Below are positions 1-8,925 of a stretch of DNA of 64,000 bases, piece after piece (within the stretch, counting starts at the first letter, position 1; each line of letters begins with the position of its first letter). Origin of the DNA: Pseudomonas purpurea (GTDB lineage Bacteria; Pseudomonadota; Gammaproteobacteria; Pseudomonadales; Pseudomonadaceae); assembly GCF_039908635.1 (NCBI RefSeq), contig NZ_CP150918.1:2785001-2849000 (forward strand). The letters run 5' to 3'. The notes below the pieces were generated by a model. It was not told where the DNA came from. It ran no database searches and saw only the letters and a list, made by a program, of their open reading frames with translations. The translations under genes were made by a program, and so were the position numbers.

Positions 1-832
1 AGCCATCTTTGGTCAGCACTTGCCAGGTTGCATAGCCAGCCAGTTGGAAGTTCCCTTCTTCGTGGAAGGTCAGCTTGTCGCCTTTGTTGCCTCCGCCATT
101 TCTGTCGTCGCCATAACCACCATGGTGGTCGTCTTTATCTTCGACATACCCTTTGCCGTCGCCTTCGTATTTGCCAGCTGCATAGAAGGTGCTGCGCAGA
201 GTGTCTGTTTTGTAGGTCCGGTCAGCTTTGTTGCTCACATCCAGACCGCCGGAGTATTGGTTGGCATTCGCGGATGCTGTCGCAACACGTCCACCGGACA
301 CGGCAATAGCCAGGTTGTTTTTCTGTTGGTTGAAGTCGCCGGCAGTCACGTTGATACCAATGTTGCCGGAGCCGCCGTTGCCAGCGCTGTTGAGCGTGGC
401 GTTATCTTTGGTGGAGTGATTTTTGACGGTGTTATCGGTGTTGTACTGGTTCGCGTAGGACTGCGCATCAGCAGAACCGAAGATGAAGCTTTCATCAGCG
501 GTAGCAATGGCAGCGGCGTTGTCTTGTTGGTTGCCGTCCCCGGCCGCCACGTTAGCGCCCATGTTGCCGTTGGAACCGTTCAGGGAGTTGTCAGCCTTGG
601 CAGTGTTTTCGGTGCCCTGGTTGCGCACCGAGTTGTCCTCGCTGGTTTGTTCGTCCCCGACATAGGCGCTAGCGCCAGAGTTGATTGAAAGTTTCTGTTC
701 CCAGGTTGGGCCGTCATGCCTGTGATGGTCCTGGTGGTGACGGCCACGATCGTTATCGCCGGCTTGTGCTGCTATTGCGATGACGGATGCCAGCGCAAAG
801 ACCAGTGGTTTGAGAGCCATTGTAGGTTTCAT
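1..832 (-). CDS. Secreted repeat protein, adhesin-like (3' end outside window)
   Basis: The reading frame is open from the ATG at 832 to the window edge, so the C-terminus is missing. It begins with a signal peptide (basic start, hydrophobic core, AQAG cleavage region), then a His/Asp-rich stretch. Two units follow with motifs such as NVAAGDGNQQDNAAAIA and NVTAGDFNQQKNNLAIA. These spaced Asn/Gln repeats resemble curlin and Fap amyloid repeats; relatives are commonly annotated as adhesin or heme-utilization protein. The C-terminal visible part is Gly/Asp/Lys-rich. It is the last gene of a three-gene operon with the two genes upstream on the same strand (63-nt gap). Surface or matrix role is inferred. 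Confidence 0.75.
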   Translation of the reverse strand, partial: MKPTMALKPLVFALASVIAIAAQAGDNDRGRHHQDHHRHDGPTWEQKLSINSGASAYVGDEQTSEDNSVRNQGTENTAKADNSLNGSNGNMGANVAAGDGNQQDNAAAIATADESFIFGSADAQSYANQYNTDNTVKNHSTKDNATLNSAGNGGSGNIGINVTAGDFNQQKNNLAIAVSGGRVATASANANQYSGGLDVSNKADRTYKTDTLRSTFYAAGKYEGDGKGYVEDKDDHHGGYGDDRNGGGNKGDKLTFHEEGNFQLAGYATWQVLTKDG

Positions 833-895
833 GGTGTTTCTCCGTGCTTATTAGTTGGTTAAGTGTTGGTACTTTCTAATCGCACTTCGGTTGGG

Positions 896-1474
896 TCAGT
901 CACTGACCCGGATGCTCAGGGTGTTAGCCATTCGGTTCCCCACCCCGGCACTCTGGTTCACCTGAATCACTCCTCGGCTGCCGGTGAAGGCCTGGTCGCT
1001 GGTAACGACCTGGCGGCTGCCTTGCGAAGCGCCAGTTGCTCCTGAGTTTGGTAACAACGCCACGTTCTGTTGGGACAGGGCGCTGTCGTCGACGCTCTGC
1101 GGTTGAGCACTGATGCTGATCCGCATGGCATTGATCATCTGGTTGTTGGCCCCGGCGGCCTGGTTGACGCCCAGTGCCCCGTTGCCGTTGCTGAAAGAGT
1201 TGCCGCCAATCGAACTGCTCGCATCCATCGAAGGGTCGGCAGGCGTTGTCAGCTTCTGCTTGAGGCTGCTGGTGGCCTGGGCCTGGGTGCCGATGGCGAT
1301 GGCGCGGCTGTTGACCTGTTGTTGCTGGTCGCCAGCGGCCTGGTTGATCATCATGTTGCCTTTGTACTGCGCTCCGGAATTGTCGAGGGTCGCGTTGTTG
1401 ACAACGTTCACAGCCGAATCAGCCATGGCGCAGGTGCACCCCAGCAGCGCTATAAACAGAAGGGATCGATTCAT
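896..1474 (-). CDS. Secreted repeat protein, curli/Fap-like motifs
   Basis: 192 residues with an N-terminal signal peptide (MNRSLLFIALLGCTCAMA). Three spaced motifs of the type INQAAGDQQQQVN, VNQAAGANNQMIN and VNQSAGVGNRMAN recur, each starting a segment that ends in alternating polar/hydrophobic residues (IAIGTQA, MRISISAQ, LSIRVSD). This is the same repeat logic as the following gene and suggests a beta-rich, possibly amyloid-forming exported protein. The start codon lies one base after the stop of the preceding gene, so the two are translationally coupled. No enzymatic motif is visible. Function as an adhesin or fibre subunit is inference. Confidence 0.72.
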   Translation of the reverse strand: MNRSLLFIALLGCTCAMADSAVNVVNNATLDNSGAQYKGNMMINQAAGDQQQQVNSRAIAIGTQAQATSSLKQKLTTPADPSMDASSSIGGNSFSNGNGALGVNQAAGANNQMINAMRISISAQPQSVDDSALSQQNVALLPNSGATGASQGSRQVVTSDQAFTGSRGVIQVNQSAGVGNRMANTLSIRVSD

Positions 1475-1475
1475 C

Positions 1476-1925
1476 TTATTTACCCCCCATGTTGGTCAGC
1501 GGAGAAAGGCCGGCGCTGATTGAGCGGTTAATGGTTCCCGAGATCTCGCTACCGCCGCCGCCACCGTGACCGGCACCCATGCCGGGCATCCCGTTGGCAT
1601 TGGTCAGTGAGTTCAGGCCGGCGTTGCCATTACCATTGGGAACGACTGTTCTGTTGATAATGCTTGAGCCACTGCTGACGCCAGCAAAGTCGCGATCATT
1701 GAGTTCGGTGCCGGTGGTTTGAACAACGCGGGCCGACGGGTTGGCGCTGACAGTGTTGGGATAGGGGTCTTTGTCACGTGATCTGCCAATCGGCGTCGGT
1801 TGCACGTCACGTTGCAGGACGATCACGCCATTGCCGTCCGCGAACACGGGCAGGCTGATAACAGAACTGAATGCACATCCAAGCAGCAGGAGGCGGGTTA
1901 AGCCTTGGTTATTGGTTGTCGCCAC
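1476..1925 (-). CDS. Exported hypothetical protein, first gene of adhesin operon
   Basis: 149 residues from a GTG start preceded at 7 nt by AAGGAG. The first 30 residues form a signal peptide ending VFADG. The mature part is rich in Asn, Gly and Ser with little predicted globular character; it has a run of glycines (GHGGGGGSE) near the end and the phrases SIINRTVV and GTINRSIS twice over. It is the promoter-proximal member of the three-gene operon of secreted repeat proteins. It may be a minor subunit or nucleator, but nothing in the sequence proves this. Confidence 0.6.
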   Translation of the reverse strand: MATTNNQGLTRLLLLGCAFSSVISLPVFADGNGVIVLQRDVQPTPIGRSRDKDPYPNTVSANPSARVVQTTGTELNDRDFAGVSSGSSIINRTVVPNGNGNAGLNSLTNANGMPGMGAGHGGGGGSEISGTINRSISAGLSPLTNMGGK

Positions 1926-2281
1926 GTCGGCACTCCTTTCTCTTCTTGTACGCGCTGGCCCTGGTCAGCGTTGCGTTGCGAAGGAGAGAGCAGAAGCTGT
2001 GCCGGTTTCTATTTTTATCAAGAAATCAATGTGTTAACTGCTGGTGGCAGGGTGGGCGTGTTGCAGCTGTATCGCCGGTGAAACAGCCGACTTGCCAGGC
2101 AATGGGCCATAAGCAGCGCAATGCTCTAAATCACCGCTTTGCAGGGGAGTGTTCCAAACCTTTAACAGTCGCTGTGACAGTACGATGAAGGGGCTTTGCA
2201 TAGGCCTTTCAGTCATGGTCGAGTGTTTCAGGAATGGACACATTGCCGGTTTTCGTCGGCTTAATGTGCCGAACACTGGGG
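1926..2281. other. Intergenic region with no gene seen
   Basis: This 356-bp stretch lies between the start of the adhesin operon and the end of the NadR-like kinase gene, both on the minus strand. It should hold the promoter of the adhesin operon and the end of the pnuC transcript. Short ORFs cross it but none has a convincing ribosome site or coding pattern. A TA-rich patch near 2005-2035 is the most promoter-like part. I see no clear operator or terminator. Confidence 0.4.
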
Positions 2282-2806
2282 CTAAATGGTCAGCAGCCGT
2301 GCCACGGCACTGAACGCTTGCTCTCGCCGCGCCAGCCAGTCGCCTTCAATCACCTGGAAAACCTGGTGATGCCGCTCAAGCCAGACGTGAGTCGCTTGAA
2401 AGAATGCCTGGCGCTCAGCCAGTGCGGGCTGACAACGTTGACCATCGTCGGTCCAGTCCACCTGTTCCGGAGACAGCAGCAGGTGCAGGTCATAGCGACG
2501 CATCAGCAAGGCTTGCTCGACCCAGGCCGGACAGTCGCCAAACAGGGTCTGGCTCCAGAGCAGGTTGCTCAGCAGGTGTGTGTCGAGGATCAGTAGCGCC
2601 GGGGCCTGGGCGCGCGCCTCGTCTTCCTGGGACAACTGGCCCCGGGCGATTTCAGGGATGTCGGCCAGGCAGGTGTCTCGGGGGTTCTGTTCGATGAAAT
2701 GGCGCACGTACTCACCCACCAGCAGCCCGCCGAAGTGTTGCTGCAGTTCGGCCGCCAGCCAACTCTTGCCGCTGGACTCGGGACCGGTCAGGACCAGCAC
2801 TTTCAT
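2282..2806 (-). CDS. NadR-like AAA ATPase / ribosylnicotinamide kinase
   Basis: 174 residues. The N-terminus carries a Walker A motif (TGPESSGKSW) and the body has conserved NadR-kinase features (GEYVRHF, LILDTHLLSNLLWS, YDLHLLLSPEQVDWTDDGQR). NadR-type kinases phosphorylate nicotinamide riboside to NMN in the cytoplasm. The ATG at 2806 overlaps the pnuC stop by an ATGA junction, so transporter and kinase form one salvage unit: PnuC imports nicotinamide riboside and this enzyme traps it. The adenylyltransferase domain of full-length NadR is absent, as is usual for these short stand-alone kinases. The longer frame upstream of this ATG only reads through pnuC. Confidence 0.85.
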   Translation of the reverse strand: MKVLVLTGPESSGKSWLAAELQQHFGGLLVGEYVRHFIEQNPRDTCLADIPEIARGQLSQEDEARAQAPALLILDTHLLSNLLWSQTLFGDCPAWVEQALLMRRYDLHLLLSPEQVDWTDDGQRCQPALAERQAFFQATHVWLERHHQVFQVIEGDWLARREQAFSAVARLLTI

Positions 2807-3366
2807 GTGCGCAGCGCCGGGTCGGCCCGCCATTCGCGCCAACCTTGTACCGCCAGTAGCGTGAACAAGCCGTAAAGGGCGGCCGTCAGGTACAGGCCTT
2901 TGTAGATGAACAGTCCGACGAAGATCACGTCGACGGCGATCCACAATGGCCAGCACTGCACGCGTTTTTGCGCCATCCACAGTTGCGCCACCAGGCTGAA
3001 ACCGGTCAGGGCGGCGTCCAGCCAGGGCTGGGCGGCGTCGGTCCAGAAGGCCATGGCCGCGCCGAGCAACAGACTGCCAACGGCCCCGACTGCCAACCCT
3101 TGCAGCATGGCGGCACGGCCGAGCCACGTCACTTCACGCCCGTGATGGGCGTCGCCGGCGCGGGTCCATTGCCACCAACCATACAGTTGCAGCGCGGCAT
3201 AAATCACTTGCAGCAGCATGTCCGAATAGAGTTTGACCTCGAAGAAGATCCAGCTATAGAGCAACACCATCACCAGCCCGATCGGCCAGCACCAGGGGTT
3301 CTGTTTGACTGTCAGCCAGACGGCGAGCACGCCGAGTGCAGCGGCGAACAGTTCAAGCCCGGACAT
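2803..3366 (-). CDS. pnuC: Nicotinamide riboside transporter PnuC
   Basis: 187 residues, about seven hydrophobic segments. PnuC signatures are visible: WPIGLVMVLLYSWIFFEVKLYSD, then YAALQLYGWWQW in the first half and WIAVDVIFVGLFIYKGLY near the end. PnuC proteins are inner-membrane facilitators for nicotinamide riboside and depend on downstream phosphorylation. The gene is followed with a 4-bp overlap by the NadR-like kinase, which supports the substrate assignment. No riboswitch could be recognised in the short upstream gap. Confidence 0.9.
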   Translation of the reverse strand: MSGLELFAAALGVLAVWLTVKQNPWCWPIGLVMVLLYSWIFFEVKLYSDMLLQVIYAALQLYGWWQWTRAGDAHHGREVTWLGRAAMLQGLAVGAVGSLLLGAAMAFWTDAAQPWLDAALTGFSLVAQLWMAQKRVQCWPLWIAVDVIFVGLFIYKGLYLTAALYGLFTLLAVQGWREWRADPALRT

Positions 3367-3451
3367 GGTGGTTCCTTGGGGGAAGTCGAAGAGGGTGCGG
3401 ATTGTAACGCAGGCGCGGCGTATGGCGAGGGGTTCTCAGGCTGCGGAGGAT

Positions 3452-3484
3452 TCCCCATGGCCGCCTGCACAGCGGTCATGGGGA
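3452..3484 (-). terminator. Hairpin downstream of chemoreceptor gene
   Basis: A 12-13 bp inverted repeat with one mismatch pairs TCCCCATGGCCGC with GCGGTCATGGGGA around a 7-nt loop. It starts just after the chemoreceptor stop codon at 3492. There is no long U tract on either strand, so it may act as a weak or factor-assisted terminator. Confidence 0.5.
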
Positions 3485-3491
3485 AGGGCGG

Positions 3492-5126
3492 TCAGACGCG
3501 GAACTGCTTGAGCAACTCGTTCAGTTGAACGCTGAGTTCCTTGAGGTGCCCGCTGGCGACGCTCGACTGCTGCGCCGCCATCGCGGTGCTGTGGGACAGC
3601 CCGGCTGCCTGCGTGACGTTCTGGTTGATGTCTTCGACCACGTGGGCCTGTTGCAGTGTTGCGCTGGCAATCGAGGCGTTCAGCCCATTGAGGTTACGCA
3701 ACGCCTGGCCGATGGCATTCAGGCTGGCACCGGCCAGGCCGGCCTGTTCGATGGTCAACTGCGATGCACGGCTGCTGTCGCCAATGACTTTGACGGCCGC
3801 TTCCGAATGATTTTGCAGGCGCTCGATCATCGACTGAATTTCAGCCGTGGATTTTTGCGTGCGTTGCGCCAGCAGGCGAACCTCATCGGCCACCACCGCA
3901 AACCCGCGACCCTGTTCACCGGCACGGGCGGCTTCAATGGCGGCGTTGAGCGCCAGCAGGTTGGTTTGTTCGGCAATCGAGCGAATCACTTCCAGGACGC
4001 TGCCGATCTGCGTGCTTTCGGCGGCCAGGGTACGAATGACCTCGACCGCCTGGTCGATGGTGCCCGAGAGTTGGTCGATCTGTTGCAGGCTGCTGTCGAT
4101 GTTCACCTGGCCCTGCTGGGCTTGAGCTTCGGCGTCGCGCATTTCGCTGGCCGCTTGCTCGGCATTCCTGGCCACGTCCTGTACGCCGTAGGTGACTTCG
4201 TTGATGGCGGTCGCCACCAGTTCCATTTGTTGGGATTGCTGTTGGCTGCGCTCCTGGGCTTGCGTCGCATCGTTACCCAGTTCGTTCGACGACTGCCCCA
4301 GGGCCCCGGCGCTCACTTGTAGCTGGCTGACGACCAGGCGCAACTTGGCAGTAAAGGCATTGAAGTGTCGGGCTAACTGGGTCACTTCATCCTGGCCGTG
4401 GGTGTCAAGGCTGCGGGTCAGGTCGCTTTCACCGCTGGCAATGTTGGCCATGGCGTTTACCGCTTCCTGCAAGGGCCGCACGATGCTGCGGGCAATCAGG
4501 ATCACCGACAGCGCCATGATCAAGGCAATCGCCAGCCCCATCAGCGCCGCTTCCCAGACCTGCGCATTGAATTCGGCCTGCATGTCATCGATGTAAACCC
4601 CGGAACCGATGACCCAGCCCCAGGGTTCGAAGAGTTTTACATAGGAAGTTTTCTGCACGGGGGCGTTAGCACCCGGTTTTGGCCAGCGATAGTCGACCAT
4701 GCCGGCACCCTTGGCCTTGGCGATGGTGACCATTTCGTTAAACAGCGCAAAGCCGTCCGGGTCCCTGACGGCCGACAGGTTCTGGCCTTCGAGTTTCGGG
4801 TTGGTCGGATGCATGACCATGACGGGCGTCAGGTCGTTGATCCAGAAATAGTCGCTCTGGTCGTACCGCAAGCCACGAACCGCAGTCAGGGCCTGTTTTT
4901 GCGCCGCTTCACGGGTCAGCGTGCCAGCGATCTCCAGGTCATGGTAGTAGGTCAGGATGCCGCTGGCGGTCTGCACCACATGCTGGGTTTTCTGTGCCTT
5001 GGCCTGATACAAGTCGTCGTGGATCTGTTTGAGCATCAACACGCCCAAGGTCAATAGCATCAGCACAGCCACAATCAGGATGAGCCACAACCGACGGCTG
5101 ATCGACACACTGCGCAAGCTATTCAT
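3492..5126 (-). CDS. Methyl-accepting chemotaxis protein with single Cache domain
   Basis: 544 residues. Order: cytoplasmic start, TM1 (about 11-31), periplasmic single-Cache domain (about 40-180, with [23 protein letters not shown] and [13 protein letters not shown]), TM2 (about 190-212), HAMP linker, and a long coiled-coil signalling domain. The hairpin tip is the classic [20 protein letters not shown]. Such receptors sense small molecules in the periplasm and steer CheA activity. sCache_2 receptors of this form often bind short organic acids, but the ligand cannot be told here. It stands alone, ends at a hairpin and has no che gene nearby. Confidence 0.92.
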   Translation of the reverse strand: MNSLRSVSISRRLWLILIVAVLMLLTLGVLMLKQIHDDLYQAKAQKTQHVVQTASGILTYYHDLEIAGTLTREAAQKQALTAVRGLRYDQSDYFWINDLTPVMVMHPTNPKLEGQNLSAVRDPDGFALFNEMVTIAKAKGAGMVDYRWPKPGANAPVQKTSYVKLFEPWGWVIGSGVYIDDMQAEFNAQVWEAALMGLAIALIMALSVILIARSIVRPLQEAVNAMANIASGESDLTRSLDTHGQDEVTQLARHFNAFTAKLRLVVSQLQVSAGALGQSSNELGNDATQAQERSQQQSQQMELVATAINEVTYGVQDVARNAEQAASEMRDAEAQAQQGQVNIDSSLQQIDQLSGTIDQAVEVIRTLAAESTQIGSVLEVIRSIAEQTNLLALNAAIEAARAGEQGRGFAVVADEVRLLAQRTQKSTAEIQSMIERLQNHSEAAVKVIGDSSRASQLTIEQAGLAGASLNAIGQALRNLNGLNASIASATLQQAHVVEDINQNVTQAAGLSHSTAMAAQQSSVASGHLKELSVQLNELLKQFRV

Positions 5127-5417
5127 AGGTTGTTACTCCGTGTTCTTTTTCTTGTCATGAACGAGCGCCAGCATCCAATCACGCTTTGGGCGTGACGCCA
5201 ACCCTACTCAAGTCCAATAACGCGGCAGCGTTATTCGGGCGTGTCTGATAGGATCTCGGCCCCGCACGGGAAAACCTGAATTAACGCTGATTTTTCACGG
5301 AATTTTGACGGTTTTCTGTTGATCCTTGCGCGGCTCGAATGAACTACGCTGAGCGCAGTGAACGTTTTAAAAAATATCGAAAGGGGCGTGCCTGGGGCAT
5401 AGCTTCATGGGGGATTG

Positions 5418-6248
5418 ATGGATCTTTGGACCGCCGCGCAGGCATTGATTCTTGGCATTGTGGAAGGGCTGACCGAGTTCTTGCCGATTTCCAGTACCGG
5501 ACACCAGATTATCGTTGCCGATTTGCTCAACTTCGGTGGTGAGCGGGCAATGGCGTTCAACATCATCATCCAGCTGGGCGCCATTCTGGCCGTGGTCTGG
5601 GAGTTTCGCCGCAAGATCCTCGACGTCGTCACGGGCCTGCCGACCCAGCGCACCGCTCAGCGCTTCACCGCCAACCTGCTGATCGCGTTCCTGCCGGCCG
5701 TGGTGTTGGGGGTGATTTTTGCCGACCTGATCCACAAATACCTGTTCAACCCGATCACGGTCGCCAGTGCACTGGTGGTGGGCGGCATCATCATGCTCTG
5801 GGCCGAACGTCGTCAGCACACGGTGCATGCCGAAACGGTCGATGAGATCACCTGGAAAGACGCCCTGAAAGTCGGTTTCGCGCAGTGCCTGGCGATGATT
5901 CCCGGTACGTCGCGCTCGGGTTCGACCATTATCGGCGGGCTGTTGTTTGGCCTGTCGCGCAAGACCGCGACTGAGTTCTCGTTCTTCCTGGCCATGCCGA
6001 CCATGGTCGGTGCCGCGGTTTACTCGGGCTACAAGTACCGTGACCTGTTCCAGGCAGCAGACCTGCCGGTGTTCGCCGTCGGTTTTGTCACGGCGTTCAT
6101 CTTCGCGATGATCGCGGTCAAGGGCTTGCTCAAGTTCATTGCCAGCCATAGCTATGCGGCGTTTGCCTGGTATCGGATCGCCTTCGGCCTGGTGATTCTG
6201 GCGACTTGGCAGTTCGGCTGGGTCGACTGGTCAGCGGCCAAGCCATGA
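5418..6248 (+). CDS. uppP: Undecaprenyl-diphosphatase UppP (BacA)
   Basis: 276 residues; integral membrane protein with about eight hydrophobic segments. Both family motifs are present: [14 protein letters not shown] near the N-terminus and PGTSRSG with its catalytic Arg in the middle. The enzyme recycles undecaprenyl pyrophosphate to the monophosphate carrier used for peptidoglycan and O-antigen; over-expression gives bacitracin resistance. I chose the ATG at 5418 (a TTG just upstream is also in frame) because GGGGG precedes it. The stop overlaps the next start as ATGA, so it is coupled to the DUF1294 gene. Confidence 0.93.
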   Translation: MDLWTAAQALILGIVEGLTEFLPISSTGHQIIVADLLNFGGERAMAFNIIIQLGAILAVVWEFRRKILDVVTGLPTQRTAQRFTANLLIAFLPAVVLGVIFADLIHKYLFNPITVASALVVGGIIMLWAERRQHTVHAETVDEITWKDALKVGFAQCLAMIPGTSRSGSTIIGGLLFGLSRKTATEFSFFLAMPTMVGAAVYSGYKYRDLFQAADLPVFAVGFVTAFIFAMIAVKGLLKFIASHSYAAFAWYRIAFGLVILATWQFGWVDWSAAKP

Positions 6249-6646
6249 TCGAGCAACGCAATGGGCGCGGGGTTCAGTACCCGCGCCTCAAGGCGCTGAT
6301 TTTCCTGGTGCTGTGTGCGTTGCCGTTGTTTGGCTCGGCGTCATTGTGGCTTCGCGGTATTTCGCCGATCCCGCTGGCGGCCTATGGCGCGGTCAGCCTG
6401 TTGGCGCTTTTCTTGTACTGGAACGACAAACGCCAGGCCCGCGCCGATCAATGGCGCACCCCGGAAAAAGTCCTGCATGCCGTCGAGTTCGCCGGTGGCT
6501 GGCCGGGCGCGTTGCTCGCCCAGCAACTGTTTCGCCACAAAACCCGCAAAGTCTCGTTTCAACTGGTGTTCTGGATCATCGTGCTGCTGCACCAGGTGTT
6601 CTGGGTCGACCAGGTGTTCCTCGGCGCCAGTTTGTTTTCCTGGTAG
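6245..6646 (+). CDS. DUF1294-type small membrane protein
   Basis: 133 residues from the ATG that overlaps the uppP stop. Four hydrophobic segments; the central signature [21 protein letters not shown] followed by [17 protein letters not shown] and the late [12 protein letters not shown] match the DUF1294 family. Its role is unknown; family members often sit at the end of cold-shock or membrane-gene operons. The coupling with uppP suggests a membrane or envelope function, but this is inference. Confidence 0.8.
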   Translation: MIEQRNGRGVQYPRLKALIFLVLCALPLFGSASLWLRGISPIPLAAYGAVSLLALFLYWNDKRQARADQWRTPEKVLHAVEFAGGWPGALLAQQLFRHKTRKVSFQLVFWIIVLLHQVFWVDQVFLGASLFSW

Positions 6647-6671
6647 CCAGAGGCGGCTACCGGGCTAGTTG

Positions 6672-7031
6672 TTAAAGCAGCAACCCAACCTGGACACGTT
6701 TGGGCAGCTTGCTCACCACCAGTTGGTGAGAGCGTTGCAGCAAGCCTTGCAGCTCCTCGGCGCCAAGCGGGTAGGGCGTTTGCATGATGACCCACTGGGC
6801 TCGCGCCAGATACGGCGCGGGTCCGATTCCCGGGCGGTCGACGTGCCCGAGAAACAGCGCCTTGTCGACCTTGAGCGCCAGCGATTCCCCACGCAGGTTC
6901 TGCAGCGCGAACATCTTGCTCCCGGCGACTGAAAACACCCGTACACCGCCCCACTTGTAATCCTCCTGCGCGCCGGGCAAGGCCAGGCAGAAACGCGCCA
7001 CATCGTCTTCGTTCATGGTTCTGGCATTCAT
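6672..7031 (-). CDS. MmcQ/YjbR family protein
   Basis: 119 residues. Family features are FCLALPGAQEDYKWG at the N-terminus, KMFALQNLRGESLALKVD in the middle and PAPYLARAQWVIM. YjbR-type proteins have a CyaY-like fold and are often described as DNA-binding, though their cellular role is not settled. The gene overlaps the LysR gene upstream by four bases and is probably co-transcribed with it, away from azoR. Confidence 0.85.
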   Translation of the reverse strand: MNARTMNEDDVARFCLALPGAQEDYKWGGVRVFSVAGSKMFALQNLRGESLALKVDKALFLGHVDRPGIGPAPYLARAQWVIMQTPYPLGAEELQGLLQRSHQLVVSKLPKRVQVGLLL

Positions 7032-7936
7032 AACAATCGATCCCCGCAGCCTTTGAATGATTCGGTCAAATGGTCAATCCATGCGCGCACTGCCGGCAGC
7101 AGCCCGCGTCGATGAGGGTAGACGGCCAGCAGCCAACCGCCGGGCAGCGACCACTGAGGCAGCAACTGTACCAACGAGCCGTTCTCCAGTTCCTGTTCAC
7201 AAAACATCATCGGCAGCAGCGTGAAGCCAAGCCCCGCGAGGGTGCAGGCCTTGCGTACGATGAAGTCATCGATGCCCAGGCGCGCTTCCAGCGTCAGGTC
7301 AACGGATTGGCCCTGAGTATCGAGCATGCGCATATGCACCATCCGATCGGCCTCCAGGGCACCGAGTACCGGGACGTGTTTAAGGTCATCAGGGCTGTTG
7401 ATGATGCGGTCGCGCAAAAAGTCCGGGCTGGCGACCATGATCATTTGCGCCTGACGCAGGCGACGAGTGACCAGCAGCGGGTCTTCATCACCGAGTTCGC
7501 GAACCCGCAATGCGACGTCAATGCCTTCGGTGACCAGATCGACGCGACGGTTGAGCAACTGCATCTCCAGTTGCACCTGAGGAAACTTCTCCAGAAAAGT
7601 ACTGATGACCGACGGCAAGAATTCGTGGGCCAAACCCACCGGGCACGACACCCGCAAGCGCCCGCGTGGTTCGCTGGACATGCTGGCGACGGCTTCGTCG
7701 GCCATTTCCGCTTCCAGCAACATGGCCTGACAGTGGCGCAGATAGCGCTCGCCGACGGCGGTCAGCTTGAGTTGGCGAGTGGTGCGCTGCAGGAGTCGGG
7801 CACCGAGGCGTTCTTCCAGCTCGGCAATACGCCGCGACAGCCGCGATTTGGGAATCCCCAGCAAACGCCCGGCCGCCGCGAAACCGCCGGCTTCAACCAC
7901 TTTGGCGAAGTAATAGAGGTCATTCAGGTCTTGCAT
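7028..7936 (-). CDS. LysR-family transcriptional regulator
   Basis: 302 residues with an N-terminal winged helix-turn-helix ([20 protein letters not shown], then [20 protein letters not shown]) and a periplasmic-binding-like effector domain. It is transcribed away from azoR with about 130 bp between the starts. This is the common arrangement in which the LysR protein controls the divergent flavin reductase and itself. I preferred the ATG at 7936, which has GAGG upstream and fits the usual family N-terminus; an ATG at 7948 is possible. The inducer is unknown, likely a quinone or electrophile. Confidence 0.88.
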   Translation of the reverse strand: MQDLNDLYYFAKVVEAGGFAAAGRLLGIPKSRLSRRIAELEERLGARLLQRTTRQLKLTAVGERYLRHCQAMLLEAEMADEAVASMSSEPRGRLRVSCPVGLAHEFLPSVISTFLEKFPQVQLEMQLLNRRVDLVTEGIDVALRVRELGDEDPLLVTRRLRQAQMIMVASPDFLRDRIINSPDDLKHVPVLGALEADRMVHMRMLDTQGQSVDLTLEARLGIDDFIVRKACTLAGLGFTLLPMMFCEQELENGSLVQLLPQWSLPGGWLLAVYPHRRGLLPAVRAWIDHLTESFKGCGDRLL

Positions 7937-8063
7937 GGCGCGCCTCATTGTCCTGTCAGTGGGACGAACTATCGCATTTGTACGGACTAATCAGCTATTG
8001 GTTTCGTCTGTAGGATTAACCCAACTTGATCGCCCGGTGGCGATCCTCACTTGGAGATCCCAC

Positions 8064-8675
8064 ATGAAACTTCTGCACATCGATTCGAGCATCCTTGGCG
8101 ACAACTCTGCTTCCCGTCAGTTGAGCCGCGAAGTGGTCAGCGCCTGGCAAGCCGCCGAGCCAACGGCTGTCGTGACTTACCGTGACCTGGCCGCTGACGC
8201 CATCAGCCATTTTTCTGCCGCGACGCTGGTCGCTGCCGGCACCACCGCCGAGCTGCGTAACGCCGCGCAACAGCACGAAGCCGACCTCAGCGCTTCGACG
8301 CTGGCCGAGTTCCTCGCCGCCGACGCCGTCGTGATTGCAGCGCCGATGTACAACTTCACCATTCCGACCCAGCTCAAAGCCTGGATTGACCGCATCGCCG
8401 TTGCCGGTCAGACCTTCCGTTACACCGAAGCCGGCCCGGAAGGCTTGTGCGGCAACAAGAAAGTCGTGGTGGTGTCGACCTCCGGTGGTTTGCATGTGGG
8501 CCAGGCAACCGGCGTGGGTCACGAAGACTATTTGAAAGTCATGCTGGGCTTCATGGGCATCACTGACATCGAGTTCGTCCGCGCCCACGGCCTGGCCTAC
8601 GGTGAAGAGGTTCGCGGCAAGGCCATGAGCGATGCGCAGGCGCAGATCAGCGAGCAGTTGTTCGCTGCCGCGTAA
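8064..8675 (+). CDS. azoR: FMN-dependent NADH-azoreductase
   Basis: 203 residues. Flavodoxin-like fold with the AzoR signatures [15 protein letters not shown] (FMN phosphate loop), [19 protein letters not shown] and STSGGLHVG. AzoR enzymes reduce azo dyes and quinones by two-electron transfer and protect against thiol-reactive quinones in the cytosol. ATG with GGAG upstream. The divergent LysR gene is the likely regulator. Length is normal for the family (about 200). Confidence 0.93.
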   Translation: MKLLHIDSSILGDNSASRQLSREVVSAWQAAEPTAVVTYRDLAADAISHFSAATLVAAGTTAELRNAAQQHEADLSASTLAEFLAADAVVIAAPMYNFTIPTQLKAWIDRIAVAGQTFRYTEAGPEGLCGNKKVVVVSTSGGLHVGQATGVGHEDYLKVMLGFMGITDIEFVRAHGLAYGEEVRGKAMSDAQAQISEQLFAAA

Positions 8676-8719
8676 GACATCGGTAAAGTCGTAAATAGCT
8701 CAGGCATTACCCACTAGAC

Positions 8720-8769
8720 TCTGTATTCTGGTCGCCGATAAACGGCCGGAGTACAGGGTTTTCTGTTTT
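8720..8769 (+). terminator. Terminator after azoR
   Basis: An imperfect inverted repeat (CTGTATTCTGGTCG with CGGCCGGAGTACAG) is followed by a T-rich tail (TTTTCTGTTTTT). It sits about 45 bases after the azoR stop. Confidence 0.55.
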
Positions 8770-8925
8770 TGGCGTTTAAGGTTTTGGCCCAGGTTATGCA
8801 GTCGAGGGTTATCGGCCCCGTTCTGCAAACGCCTTGAACGCGCTCAGCGTGAGTCCAGGGCCATTAATCCAAGGGATTGGAGAAGAAACGGGTTTTCCAA
8901 TCAAGCAGTCAAGGTGGGGCATCCC

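Noticed and set aside
7070..7990. A 306-codon plus-strand ORF
   Set aside because: Antisense to the LysR regulator; low-complexity His/Gln-rich translation typical of a shadow frame.
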